Below, one piece after another: positions 1 through 8,104 of a stretch of DNA of 64,000 nucleotides (positions are counted from its first letter, which is position 1; every line of letters begins with the position of its first letter). Made by a program: the position numbers and the translations under genes. The notes beneath the pieces are model-generated. The model did no database searches. It saw only the letters and a program-made list of their open reading frames with translations, and was not told where the DNA came from. Location of the stretch: contig NZ_LKEU01000018.1 in assembly GCF_001766835.1 (NCBI RefSeq), positions 1 through 64,000 on the forward strand, given 5' to 3'. The DNA is from Acetobacterium wieringae (GTDB lineage: Bacteria; Bacillota; Clostridia; Eubacteriales; Eubacteriaceae).

Positions 1-133
1 TATAGTCTACCTTTGCTTTATACTTCCCGTATAAATCCAGATCGTCTTCTGTTAAACCCAATTTCTTTGCTATCTCACGAATATCCTGTGGTGTAGCTTC
101 TTGTGCAATCTCAATGTCTGATTTAAATCCCAT
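1..133 (-). CDS. fhs: Formate-tetrahydrofolate ligase, N-terminal part
   Basis: Only the first 44 codons lie in the window; the gene continues beyond the left edge. The translation starts [18 protein letters not shown] and continues with a [18 protein letters not shown] stretch, the characteristic N-terminus of formyltetrahydrofolate synthetase. The enzyme activates formate with ATP onto tetrahydrofolate, a cytoplasmic step of the methyl branch of the Wood-Ljungdahl pathway. The start is supported by a GGAGG ribosome binding site at 141-145. Family recognition rests on the N-terminal motif alone, but that motif is distinctive. Confidence 0.88.
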   Translation of the reverse strand, partial: MGFKSDIEIAQEATPQDIREIAKKLGLTEDDLDLYGKYKAKVDY

Positions 134-474
134 TTTTTCTCCTCCAATACTTTGATAAATATTTAACAACTACTATAAGTTTAACCGATTCGATAATAAA
201 AATCAAACAATAGTTATGATAAAATTTTACTATAATTTCATCTGTAATCCCTGTTTCAATTGTTAATTTTGTATCATTTTTTACTCTAGATGCTTTTGGC
301 TCATCATTTTCTTTAATTCTGTGTATTTATTCTCTATTATTAAATTTTATTTTCATTTTTATATCAATTTTTTTACAAATACACCATTTTATAATCTTTG
401 AAAGCGTTTTATTATTGTTTTTGTAAATAGCATTAATCTTACAACTTTTAATCTTCCTATCCTTTCCGGGTAAA
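134..474. other. AT-rich intergenic region upstream of fhs
   Basis: About 340 bases with no credible gene. It presumably holds the fhs promoter and leader on the minus strand, but I saw no clear -35/-10 pair. It is markedly more AT-rich than the flanking genes. Confidence 0.5.
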
Positions 475-519
475 AGAAAAACCGCCACCAGATCATAAAA
501 AAATCCGATGAAGGCGGTT
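475..519 (-). terminator. Intrinsic terminator after the thioesterase gene
   Basis: On the minus strand an AACCGCC arm (513-519) pairs with GGCGGTT (480-486), followed by a T-rich run. It lies just downstream of the thioesterase stop codon and ends the three-gene minus-strand operon. Confidence 0.75.
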
Positions 520-522
520 CAT

Positions 523-1251
523 TTACTTAAGCATCAGCTCCAGTTGACACAAAATGATATCGTCCTGATTAACAATATCAATCCGATACTGGTTTTCCCC
601 CAATTTCTCACCGAGCGCCCGGATCTGATCGCCGTAAAAGCATTGGGCCTTATAAATCATTTTTGCTTCAGCCAGGACCTTGCTTTTAACCACCTCCAGG
701 GGCAGAACCTCAATGGCCCAGGCCAGATATTTGACATGGTTGACATGCTGATTAAAATCAATATCGAGAAACCGTACCGAGAAACACTTTTCGAGATCGA
801 CTTGATTGATTTTTGAAAGCTTCTTGAAGATCGGTTCCCCTTTATCAAAACACTCATAGGCATCCATCTCCGGATGTTCGTCAATACGCTCCATTTTTTC
901 GGTCTCCCGGTTAATCAGCAACCACTGAGTATCGGCGGTAACCTTAACCACGCCACTTGCATCCTCGACGGTGAACCGTCTTGTGGCACAGAATTTCTCC
1001 ATCCCGGTCGCCCGAGTCGTCACCGTCACCTCATCCTGGTAGCGAGGATAATCGTAGAAGCGGATCGCATATTTGACAAGAAACCAGGCCAGATTGTTTT
1101 CCTTTAAGTAATCCCCACCCAAACCCAACTGATTGCCCTGGTTGGTGGAGGCTTCCTGAAAATAGTTCATGGCAGTGGTGGGCAGCATTTTCTCGGTGGA
1201 ATCCGATTCGTAACAGGCCACCCGCTTTTTTTCCTGATAGACAAGGCTCAT
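523..1251 (-). CDS. Acyl-ACP thioesterase (FatA/FatB-like)
   Basis: A 242-residue protein of the acyl-acyl carrier protein thioesterase family, which hydrolyses acyl-ACP to free fatty acid in the cytoplasm. It has the double hotdog layout: an N-terminal half with the LAWFLVKYAIRFYDYPRY region, and a second half with DIDFNQHVNHVKYLAWAIE, the conserved Asn/His catalytic neighbourhood. Length matches bacterial members. An AGGAG site precedes the ATG. It is the last gene of an operon with the YhaM-like gene nine bases upstream. The physiological substrate cannot be told from sequence. Confidence 0.85.
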   Translation of the reverse strand: MSLVYQEKKRVACYESDSTEKMLPTTAMNYFQEASTNQGNQLGLGGDYLKENNLAWFLVKYAIRFYDYPRYQDEVTVTTRATGMEKFCATRRFTVEDASGVVKVTADTQWLLINRETEKMERIDEHPEMDAYECFDKGEPIFKKLSKINQVDLEKCFSVRFLDIDFNQHVNHVKYLAWAIEVLPLEVVKSKVLAEAKMIYKAQCFYGDQIRALGEKLGENQYRIDIVNQDDIILCQLELMLK

Positions 1252-1260
1252 AAGCTGCTC

Positions 1261-2208
1261 CTATAAAAAACTGCGGCGATACAGACTGATTCCGTCAAGG
1301 CTCCAGTTGGCTTCAGTGAAGCTTCCCGGTTCCACCCGGTTGAGGGCCTGTTCCATGGTATACATCCGGGCATCGATCATGTCAATGTGATGGAGGAGTT
1401 CTGCTTCCGGAAACATTGGCCGTTTGGGACTGCCAAATTCCGGCTGGTAATGATGGGAAAGAATCATGTGTTTAAGCATCATCAGAACCTCCGGATCGGC
1501 GCCCAGAGACTGACCGACCAGCTCCAGTTCGACAATTTCCTGGGTGATGTGCCCCAGCAGTTTGCCCTCAGGGGTATAATCGGATACCGATCCGTTTTCA
1601 TCCGAAACCATCTCATTGATTTTTCCGATATCGTGGAGGATGATGCCAGCATACAGTAGATCCCGGTTGATCAAGGGATAAATTCCCGCCAGACTCTTGC
1701 CGATACGGAGCATCGAATAAATATGATAAAGCAGTCCGCCCTTTATGGCATGATGATGCTTTTTGGCGGCTGGAAAATAGCTCAGAATCTCGGTTTGATC
1801 ACTAAAGATTTTACTGGTGATGGCAGCAATGTCAGCATTGGTAAAATCATCAATGGTATCATTGATATAACCCAGCATTTCATCAATATCCACCGGTACG
1901 GTTTCAATGAAATCATTGATGCTCACCTCATCTGATTCATCGACCAATCGCATTTTTTCGACGATCAGCTGTAGCCGGTTGTTGAATTCCTGAACCTTGC
2001 CCTTTATTTTTACCAGTTTGCCATTGGTGAAGATTTCCTCTTCCTCTGGTTTTACGTCCCATTTCTTCCCATCGATTTCGTCAAAATCGGCATCATTCAA
2101 GACCATATTAAAATAGCGACTGCCATTGGTAGCGGTTTTGGTCATCTGCGACTTTATAAAGAGAAAGCCCAGATAATTTTGCCCCTTCTGTACTGACTTG
2201 ATTTTCAA
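1261..2208 (-). CDS. yhaM: 3'-5' exoribonuclease YhaM family (OB fold + HD domain)
   Basis: 315 residues, almost the size of Bacillus YhaM. An N-terminal OB-fold nucleic-acid-binding domain (about residues 10-90) is followed by an HD phosphohydrolase domain with LHDIGKIN (His192-Asp193) and further histidines in KKHHHAIKGGLLYH and LSHHYQPEFG. The family trims single-stranded RNA and DNA from the 3' end with divalent metal. The start codon appears to be TTG, placed six bases after a GAGGAG site. It follows the aminotransferase gene by about 20 bases, so the two are probably cotranscribed. Confidence 0.85.
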   Translation of the reverse strand: MKIKSVQKGQNYLGFLFIKSQMTKTATNGSRYFNMVLNDADFDEIDGKKWDVKPEEEEIFTNGKLVKIKGKVQEFNNRLQLIVEKMRLVDESDEVSINDFIETVPVDIDEMLGYINDTIDDFTNADIAAITSKIFSDQTEILSYFPAAKKHHHAIKGGLLYHIYSMLRIGKSLAGIYPLINRDLLYAGIILHDIGKINEMVSDENGSVSDYTPEGKLLGHITQEIVELELVGQSLGADPEVLMMLKHMILSHHYQPEFGSPKRPMFPEAELLHHIDMIDARMYTMEQALNRVEPGSFTEANWSLDGISLYRRSFL

Positions 2209-2228
2209 TTTATTCTCCTCTTGTTTTT

Positions 2229-3437
2229 TTATTTACACTGCTCTGGAAAAGCTTTTTCATACGTAGACAGACCATGCTTTAATACTTCCATACTCTTTTT
2301 CATATCCTCGCCATTAAGCACATAGGCAATCCGAACCTCATCAGCACCGTCCTGGGGGTTTAAATAAAAATCATTGGCCGGGGATAACAGCACTGTTTCA
2401 CCCTGATAATCAAAATCAGTGATCAACCACTCGATAAAATGACTGGCTTCTTTGATTGGCAACTTGGCCATAAAGTAAAAAGCCCCCCGGGGTTCTTTGC
2501 AGATAACCCCAGGAATTTCCTGAAGGGCAGCGTAAACAATCTCCCGGCGACAGGTATATTCCTTTAAAACCCCATCAAAAAAATCCCCATCCAGCTTCAG
2601 CAACGAAACCGCTCCAATCTGATCGATTGTCGAAACCGACAGTCGCATCTGGACCAGTTTTTTAAGCTGATTCATCAGGGTTTTATTTTTGGAGACAATA
2701 AAACCAATCCGTGCGCCACAGGCGCTGTAGCGTTTGGAAATACTGTCAATCAGAATAAAATGCTGGGCCAGTTCGTCATACTGGGCCGGACTCAGATAGT
2801 CCTGACTGTCATAGACAAACTCCCGGTAAACCTCATCAGAAATCAGATAGAGATTGTGTTTGATGGCCAGTTTCACCATCACCTCAATTTCTTCCCGGGA
2901 AAAAACCTTACCGGTGGGATTCCCGGGATTGGTCATCAACAGCGCCTTGGTTCGGGGTGTAATGGCTGCTTCAATCACCGCTGCCGCTGGCAGGGCAAAG
3001 CCGTCTTCAGCGTAGGTTTTAAAACCAACCAGATTAACATCGGTGGCCGCCGCCATTTCCTTATAAATGCTATAGAGCGGTTCGGCGGTGAGGATTTCAT
3101 CTCCGGCATTGCAGATCCCGATAAAGGTAAACAACAGGGCCTCGCTGCCGCCATTGGTGACAAAAAGATCACCGACATCGTAATGAAGACCCAAACGCCG
3201 GTAATAATCGCAAGCTGCTTGCCGAAGCTCGATGATCCCCTCCGGAGCCTGGTAGGATAAGACTTCCTGATCAATACAGTTAACACTGTCTAAAAAACCG
3301 GCCGGGGTTTTGATATCCGGCTGGCCGATGTTTAAAAAATAAACTTTCTTGCCCTTTTTCTGGGCCTCACTAACCAGTGGATAATATTTTAAAAGGGCGG
3401 GTTCCCCCATTTTTTGGATACGCTGAGATGTTTTCAT
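2229..3437 (-). CDS. Pyridoxal phosphate-dependent class I/II aminotransferase
   Basis: 402 residues from the ATG at 3437, chosen because AGGAG lies six bases upstream; the frame extends nine codons further without a ribosome site. Fold-type I aminotransferase signatures are present: TNPGNPTGKVFSREE, SDEVYREFVYDS and the PLP-lysine segment DSISKRYSACGARIG. The family transfers amino groups between amino acids and 2-oxoacids, and this subgroup resembles aspartate or aromatic aminotransferases. Substrate is unresolved. It is the first gene of the operon with yhaM and the thioesterase. Confidence 0.85.
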   Translation of the reverse strand: MKTSQRIQKMGEPALLKYYPLVSEAQKKGKKVYFLNIGQPDIKTPAGFLDSVNCIDQEVLSYQAPEGIIELRQAACDYYRRLGLHYDVGDLFVTNGGSEALLFTFIGICNAGDEILTAEPLYSIYKEMAAATDVNLVGFKTYAEDGFALPAAAVIEAAITPRTKALLMTNPGNPTGKVFSREEIEVMVKLAIKHNLYLISDEVYREFVYDSQDYLSPAQYDELAQHFILIDSISKRYSACGARIGFIVSKNKTLMNQLKKLVQMRLSVSTIDQIGAVSLLKLDGDFFDGVLKEYTCRREIVYAALQEIPGVICKEPRGAFYFMAKLPIKEASHFIEWLITDFDYQGETVLLSPANDFYLNPQDGADEVRIAYVLNGEDMKKSMEVLKHGLSTYEKAFPEQCK

Positions 3438-3587
3438 TTTTTCTCCTGTTTTTCGTATAATCACAATGACTCTTAAAAAATTATAAGCTTTATCGCTGAA
3501 AATTGCAAATATCTGAAGCCCATTTAATTGTGCAGTTTTAAAAATCGTGTTAAACTGATCATAATATACTATACTACCGGAGGCTTT

Positions 3588-4232
3588 ATGAAACGATCAA
3601 CACCAAACATTCCTCCTGTTCTGGAGTTCACCGAGGATTTTTTCTCCCTGCTGGCCTGGGCCCGGGACGAAGAAGAGGATATTGAAGGCCAGCATTTTAA
3701 AGATTTAACATTTAATAATGAGGATTTTTCCCAGCTCTCATTTCGGGAATCACTTTTTGAAAACTGTGACTTTTCAGACTGCAATTTTGAAAAAATCGAT
3801 GGCCGGGATCTGCGTTTTCAATCCTGCAGCCTGTCCAACAGTAATTTTGCCGAGGGCTACTTCAATCGCTGTGAGTTTTTTGCCTGCAAGCTGGTGGGGG
3901 CTGATTTTCATCAGGCTCAACTGGAGAATATTCGGGCTACGAAATCCAGTTTCCACTATGCCAATTTTAGCAAGGCCAAACTCAAGGCCCTGGAAATTTC
4001 CCAATGTGATTTTAGCGAAGCCACTATTTCCGAGTGCAAACTTACCCAAATCAAATTGGACGATGTCAATCTCAGCCAAACCAGTTTTTTTAAAACGCCG
4101 CTGAAAGGGCTGGACTTCACCAACTGCCAGATTGACGGCCTGATCGTCTCTATCGAAGCATTAAGCGGGGCTGTTGTCACCACCTTCCAGGCCGCCGAAT
4201 TGGCTAAGCTAATGGGTTTGATTGTCCGCTAA
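3588..4232 (+). CDS. Pentapeptide repeat protein
   Basis: 214 residues from the ATG at 3588, preceded by GGAGG. Nearly the whole protein is A(D/N)LxX-like pentapeptide repeats (for example CDFSDCNFEKI, ADFHQAQLENI, ANFSKAKLKAL), predicting a right-handed quadrilateral beta helix. A short C-terminal helix (QAAELAKLMGL) resembles the dimerisation tail of Qnr/MfpA-type members, some of which bind DNA gyrase. Whether this protein acts on gyrase is not visible. It is followed 24 bases later by the radical SAM gene. Confidence 0.85.
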   Translation: MKRSTPNIPPVLEFTEDFFSLLAWARDEEEDIEGQHFKDLTFNNEDFSQLSFRESLFENCDFSDCNFEKIDGRDLRFQSCSLSNSNFAEGYFNRCEFFACKLVGADFHQAQLENIRATKSSFHYANFSKAKLKALEISQCDFSEATISECKLTQIKLDDVNLSQTSFFKTPLKGLDFTNCQIDGLIVSIEALSGAVVTTFQAAELAKLMGLIVR

Positions 4233-4256
4233 TAACGCACTAACGAAAGGTCGCTT

Positions 4257-5141
4257 ATGGAAACCATCCCGGCTAAAAATATGCTGACCCGAACCAAAAA
4301 TAATTTCTGGTTCGGCACCGACTATAACATGAATATCTACCGGGGCTGCTCCCATGGCTGTATTTACTGCGACAGCCGCAGCGACTGCTATGGGATCAAC
4401 GCCTTCGACCAGGTTCGGGCCAAAGAAAAAGCCCTGACCATTCTGGAGGATAACCTGCGCCGCAAAACTTTAAAGGGCGTGGTAGGTACCGGCGCCATGA
4501 GCGACCCCTATAATCCCATGGAAAAGAAACATCAGCTCACCCGTCAGGCCCTGGAGCTGTTTAAACGCTATGGTTATGGGGTGGCCATCGCCACCAAAAG
4601 CCCCCTTGTTACCCGGGATAAAGATCTGCTTGCCGCGATTCAGAAGCGATCACCGGTGCTGGTCAAAATCACCATTACCTGTGCTGATGACCCGCTGGCT
4701 AAACTCATCGAACCCCACGTAGCCCCCAGCAGTGCCCGCTTTGCGGCGATAAAAGAATTGTCGGACAGTGGCATCTTTGCCGGAGTCCTGCTAATGCCGA
4801 TTCTCCCCTTTATCAATGATACCCCGGCAAATATTAAGGCCATTGTGACTGCTGCAGCCGAGCAGGGCGCCCGGTTTATTTATCCTGCCTTCGGGGTGAC
4901 TCTGCGGGATTCCCAACGCCTTTATTATTACGATCAGCTGGATGCCCATTTTCCCGGCATCAAAAAAGAGTACCTCCGCCGTTTTGGCAATGCCTACAGC
5001 TGCGCCAGCCCTCAGGCCAAAAGTCTCTGGACGATCTTTACCAGGGAATGCCAGCATTATGGGCTACTCTACAAAATGGAGGACATTGTCGGCCATTATA
5101 AACTGGAGCACGGTAGCCAGCAGTTGTCATTTTTTGATTAG
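4257..5141 (+). CDS. Radical SAM protein, spore photoproduct lyase-like family
   Basis: 294 residues with the radical SAM cluster motif CSHGCIYC (Cys31, Cys35, Cys38) close to the N-terminus. The text around it (YNMNIYRGCSHGCIYCDSRSDCYG) is typical of the SPL-like proteins annotated as Rv2578c-type. A [4Fe-4S] cluster and S-adenosylmethionine would generate a 5'-deoxyadenosyl radical, but no substrate is established for this subgroup. ATKSPLVTRDKDLL and the barrel strands that follow are conserved in the group. It probably shares a transcript with the pentapeptide-repeat gene. Confidence 0.8.
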   Translation: METIPAKNMLTRTKNNFWFGTDYNMNIYRGCSHGCIYCDSRSDCYGINAFDQVRAKEKALTILEDNLRRKTLKGVVGTGAMSDPYNPMEKKHQLTRQALELFKRYGYGVAIATKSPLVTRDKDLLAAIQKRSPVLVKITITCADDPLAKLIEPHVAPSSARFAAIKELSDSGIFAGVLLMPILPFINDTPANIKAIVTAAAEQGARFIYPAFGVTLRDSQRLYYYDQLDAHFPGIKKEYLRRFGNAYSCASPQAKSLWTIFTRECQHYGLLYKMEDIVGHYKLEHGSQQLSFFD

Positions 5142-5205
5142 GTTCCTTGTACCGCAATTAAAAATTGATTGCTGCGGCCAGCCTCAAAAGGCCCTTTTCA
5201 CAACC

Positions 5206-5232
5206 AGCAGACAATCACAGTCTGCTTTTTTT
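5206..5232 (+). terminator. Intrinsic terminator
   Basis: AGCAGAC / GTCTGCT stem with a seven-base loop followed by a run of seven T. It ends the pentapeptide/radical SAM transcript. Confidence 0.85.
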
Positions 5233-5255
5233 ATACGACATAATGCAATATATAT

Positions 5256-5286
5256 TTGACTTTTTGTTTTTTATAGTATACTATAA
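5256..5286 (+). promoter_or_regulatory. Promoter with palindromic operator for the XRE operon
   Basis: A TTGACT -35-like box at 5256-5261 precedes a -10 region that forms a perfect 16-base palindrome at 5271-5286 with core ATAGTATACTAT. A palindrome over the -10 just ahead of a small XRE regulator is the expected layout for autoregulation. The spacer is short (15) for the TATACT choice, so exact promoter elements are uncertain. Confidence 0.6.
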
Positions 5287-5306
5287 ATCATGTCAGGAGT
5301 GATTAG

Positions 5307-5519
5307 ATGAAAAATATAAAATTGAAGGTAGCCCGGGTTGAAAAAGATATCTCCCAGGCAGAACTGGCCACACGGGTTGGCGTCACCCGCCAAACCATCG
5401 GTATGATTGAAACCGGTAAATTCAACCCCTCTTTACAATTATGCATCGCCATCTGTAAAGCGCTGGGAAAAACGTTGAACGATTTATTCTGGGAGGAAAA
5501 CGACAATGAAAAAATTTAA
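5307..5519 (+). CDS. Small XRE-family transcriptional regulator
   Basis: 70 residues, essentially one Cro/C1-type helix-turn-helix (ISQAELATRVGVTRQTIGMIETGKF region) with a short C-terminal tail. It is a cytoplasmic DNA-binding protein of the YgzD/YozG-like size class, often encoded with a small membrane protein as here. Its stop overlaps the next start by 14 bases, indicating translational coupling. The palindrome at 5271-5286 is the likely operator. Confidence 0.85.
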   Translation: MKNIKLKVARVEKDISQAELATRVGVTRQTIGMIETGKFNPSLQLCIAICKALGKTLNDLFWEENDNEKI

Positions 5520-5988
5520 AAAAGTAGTTGATGAGCGTCAGGAACTGGAATTGTATAAAATCGAACATGTTTGTTTCTGGATTGTTTTCTGGCTGTTGCT
5601 TGGCAGTATTATCGTCCAGTCGATGTTTCTCAATGCCCCTTTTAGCCAATGGGGATTTGAGTGGGCCATCTTTATGATCTGCTGTGGCGGGGTCATGGTC
5701 GGCTGTTATAAAAAGGGTCAATGGGATTTCTACAGTAAACCCACCACCAAAAACTACCTGATCTACAGCCTGATCGGCTCCGGTTCTTTTGCCGTCATTT
5801 ATGCCATTACGATGTATCTAAATCACGCTTATTTAAAAGACAATTTGCTGGCCCTGGGCGCTCTGACGGCCTTTATCTTTGCGATGTTGTTTGCCCTGAT
5901 CTTTGTCGCCCTGTTTATTACCGGCACCTTGGTAAAAAAACGCCAGAAAAAACTGGAAAACCAGTTCAGCGATGATGATCTAAACTAG
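5506..5988 (+). CDS. Small membrane protein partner of the XRE regulator
   Basis: 160 residues with four hydrophobic segments (around 24-44, 53-68, 84-105 and 115-140) and charged ends, so an integral inner-membrane protein. It resembles the DUF6773-type proteins that commonly sit behind small XRE regulators in Firmicutes. No catalytic motif is visible and no function is claimed. Start overlaps the XRE stop, so the two are cotranscribed. Confidence 0.7.
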   Translation: MKKFKKVVDERQELELYKIEHVCFWIVFWLLLGSIIVQSMFLNAPFSQWGFEWAIFMICCGGVMVGCYKKGQWDFYSKPTTKNYLIYSLIGSGSFAVIYAITMYLNHAYLKDNLLALGALTAFIFAMLFALIFVALFITGTLVKKRQKKLENQFSDDDLN

Positions 5989-6002
5989 TCTATTCCCTAA
6001 CC

Positions 6003-6036
6003 AACACCCTTTGACTGCACAAGGGGTGTTTTTCTT
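6003..6036 (+). terminator. Intrinsic terminator
   Basis: AACACCCTTTG pairs with CAAGGGGTGTT (one G-T pair) around a six-base loop, followed by a T-rich run. It closes the XRE/membrane protein operon. Confidence 0.85.
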
Positions 6037-6102
6037 TCTGCTTTTTACCGTTTACTAAAAAATCAAACTTTACTTAAGTCCCAAATTTCTGCAATCGTTT
6101 TT

Positions 6103-6178
6103 CACCGGATTTCGTGTTAATTGCGTTTCGCTTTTTTATTTCTGTGCTATACTACAACTAATTTACACTGGATTTCGT
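6103..6178 (+). promoter_or_regulatory. Promoter region of the anfO-like operon with direct repeats
   Basis: An extended -10 (TGCTATACT, 6145-6153) lies about 55 bases before the anfO-like start. Two near-identical 13-base direct repeats, CACCGGATTTCGT at 6103-6115 and CACTGGATTTCGT at 6166-6178, bracket it. Such spacing suits regulator binding on both sides of a promoter, but no regulator is known. The -35 is poor. Confidence 0.4.
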
Positions 6179-6209
6179 ACTATAAGATTTAATCGTAAGA
6201 GGTAAACAA

Positions 6210-6848
6210 ATGAAAGAAAATTTAAACCTGATGGCGGTCTTTTGTGATGACAACGGCCAACTGGCCCGCTTTGATGAGATGTCGAATTTTGTCTTCTTTT
6301 CCAAAGAAGCAGCCCACTGGAGTCCATCCGAGCGGATTCCTTTTTCATGTGATCTATCGGGTGGTTTGGCTTCGATCCGGGAAAACATCAGCCAGATGCT
6401 GGGTGCCTTCAATGACTGCCGGATTATTATTGCCAAATCAATCAGCGGCGTCCCCTATCAGATTTTTGACCGTTCCGGCTTTGTTATCTGTGAATCTGAA
6501 GATTTTGATCCCGAACTTTTGGACGCCATCCAGGCCGATCTCATCAGCCAGAATGAGGACGCACAGGCCGATGCTATTTTATTATCCCGGACACCGGTAG
6601 AAACCGAGATCCCCGGATATTACCATTTTGATTTAACCGAGGTACAGAGAAAACACCCGGAGCTCAGTTCAAAAGCAGCGCTGTTGCCGTTTTTAAAAGA
6701 AACGCCATTTTATGCCCTTAAGCTGGTTTGTGATCATATCCCGCCATGGTTTGAACACCAGTTACCGGCAATGCAGATGCAATACCGGGTCGAAAATAAA
6801 AACAATTCCGCTACGCATGTGGTGATTACCCATGTCGTCTGTGAATAG
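6210..6848 (+). CDS. anfO: AnfO family protein (alternative nitrogenase accessory)
   Basis: 212 residues. The N-terminal block (AVFCDDNGQLARFDEM, then SLREN-like helix and GAFNDCRIIIAKSISGVPYQIFDRSGF) and the C-terminal block (FDLTEVQRKHPELSSKAALLPFL, LVCDHIPPWFEHQL) match the layout I know for AnfO, an accessory protein encoded with Fe-only nitrogenase genes in diazotrophs such as Rhodobacter and Azotobacter. Its biochemical role is not settled. No anfHDGK is in this window, and the nitrogenase 1.5 kb downstream is Mo-type. It is translationally close (12 bases) to the next gene, so the pair is an operon. A role with this Mo system or with an alternative nitrogenase elsewhere are both possible. 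Confidence 0.82.
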   Translation: MKENLNLMAVFCDDNGQLARFDEMSNFVFFSKEAAHWSPSERIPFSCDLSGGLASIRENISQMLGAFNDCRIIIAKSISGVPYQIFDRSGFVICESEDFDPELLDAIQADLISQNEDAQADAILLSRTPVETEIPGYYHFDLTEVQRKHPELSSKAALLPFLKETPFYALKLVCDHIPPWFEHQLPAMQMQYRVENKNNSATHVVITHVVCE

Positions 6849-6860
6849 AAGGAGCTTATT

Positions 6861-7811
6861 ATGCCAACCTGCCAAACTGAAAACTATGGCCCCCTCGCCG
6901 GGGTCACCTATTTAGAAACCTATACCGACGGCTCACCCAAAGGCTGTGCCTTCGACGAACCCAATACCATCAATACCCCAGTCGGGATGCTGATTCCCCA
7001 CTATGGTCCGGCCAACCTGAGAAATCGGGAGGGGCTGGCCCTGGAATTTTTTAAAAGCGGCCAGATTAAAAGTATCGATCTGGAAAATGCGACTGAGGTG
7101 ATCACCTCTCTGGGAAACCTGTCCGCCGAACGAATCAGCTTTTATGAAAATGGCCGGATCCACCGTTTGTTCCCCTTAAACGGTCGGATTAACGGCTACT
7201 GGACCGAGCATGACGAATATACCCTGGCCAAACCAATGGCCTTTGATCTGGCGGTGGGAGCCTTTTCCGCCAAGGTCGTGAGCCTCTGCTTTTATGAAAG
7301 CGGGGCACTGAAGAGTCTGACCATGTGGCCTCAGGAAACCATCGAAATCAATAGTCCCGATGGGCTGGTGAAGGTGCGCTACGGTTTCTCCTTATATGAA
7401 AACGGCATACTGAAAAGTTTTGAACCCGCCCTGCCCGAACCCATTGTCACCCCGATCGGGATTGTGATCGCCTATGACAGCAACGCTCATGGCATTAATT
7501 GCGACGAAAATTCAGTGAACTATTCCCCCGCCGGGAAGGTCCGCTCCCTGATTACCGGCAACAACGGTTTGATGATCACCGCCCCGGAAGGCAAGCAGTT
7601 CGTCCAGCCGCTGATGAAACCGGGTACTCTGGATCCGGAGGTACTTGTTCCCGAACCGATGACCATTGTTTTTAGTGATGGCAAAATGGAAATCATTCAG
7701 GATAATATTGTAACAGTTGATTTAAAAACCGCCACCGTCCGGTCCATACTGGTTCATGATCCAATGAAAAAATCCTGCGGCGACTGTTCTTCCTGCTCCA
7801 GCTGTGGCTGA
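6861..7811 (+). CDS. Unrecognised repeat protein with Cys-rich C-terminus, in operon with anfO
   Basis: 316 residues; I do not recognise the family. Repeating units of about 25-60 residues with a FFKSGQIKSIDL / FYENGRIHRLF / FYESGALKSLTM / LYENGILKSFEP signature suggest a beta-rich MORN-like repeat fold. The protein ends in CGDCSSCSSCG, five cysteines within eleven residues, which could bind an Fe-S cluster or other metal. There is no signal peptide and no membrane segment. AAGGAG precedes the start 12 bases after the anfO stop. Position next to anfO and upstream of nifH points to a nitrogenase-related job, for example metal or cofactor handling; that is inference. Confidence 0.6.
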   Translation: MPTCQTENYGPLAGVTYLETYTDGSPKGCAFDEPNTINTPVGMLIPHYGPANLRNREGLALEFFKSGQIKSIDLENATEVITSLGNLSAERISFYENGRIHRLFPLNGRINGYWTEHDEYTLAKPMAFDLAVGAFSAKVVSLCFYESGALKSLTMWPQETIEINSPDGLVKVRYGFSLYENGILKSFEPALPEPIVTPIGIVIAYDSNAHGINCDENSVNYSPAGKVRSLITGNNGLMITAPEGKQFVQPLMKPGTLDPEVLVPEPMTIVFSDGKMEIIQDNIVTVDLKTATVRSILVHDPMKKSCGDCSSCSSCG

Positions 7812-8029
7812 TCGTTTGGGTGATATTTAAGGATCTCTTAAGTTTTATTTAAGCAAGAATTTGTCAATTGATTCAAAATACATTAGCAACCCGTGAAAAT
7901 GATTTCATCCTATCTGACAGTTATTAAACGCATCAACAAACTAAAGTACAATCCCGGTTTGGGCTCAAAAAAAACACTCGCACTGCCAGCCAATTCTTAA
8001 ACCCATTTCACTTTGAAAAGGGTTTACAA

Positions 8030-8101
8030 GCGAAGCAGCTTGACTTATCCCTTAATTCCATGGATAATAAGCCCATAGAAAACAATGCAATACGGATTTG
8101 A
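8030..8101 (+). pseudogene. Possible IS66-type transposase C-terminal relic
   Basis: A short open stretch ending in a stop at 8099-8101 translates with MDNKPIENNAIRI, resembling with one gap the DNNxxENAIRP motif of IS66-family transposases. Nothing upstream extends the match and no inverted repeats are seen. If real, it is a decayed fragment. The region from 7812 to here holds no other gene. Weak call. Confidence 0.3.
8040..8068 (+). promoter_or_regulatory. Predicted sigma-A promoter of the nif operon
   Basis: TTGACT (8040-8045), a 17-base spacer and GATAAT (8063-8068). Transcription from about 8075 would give a leader of about 300 bases that includes all three hairpin-terminator units before nifH. 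No -24/-12 sigma-54 element was noticed here. Confidence 0.55.
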
Positions 8102-8104
8102 CAA

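Noticed and set aside
2760..3260. 166-codon open frame antisense to the aminotransferase gene
   Set aside because: It is a shadow frame of a clear aminotransferase, with no ribosome site and no recognisable motif.
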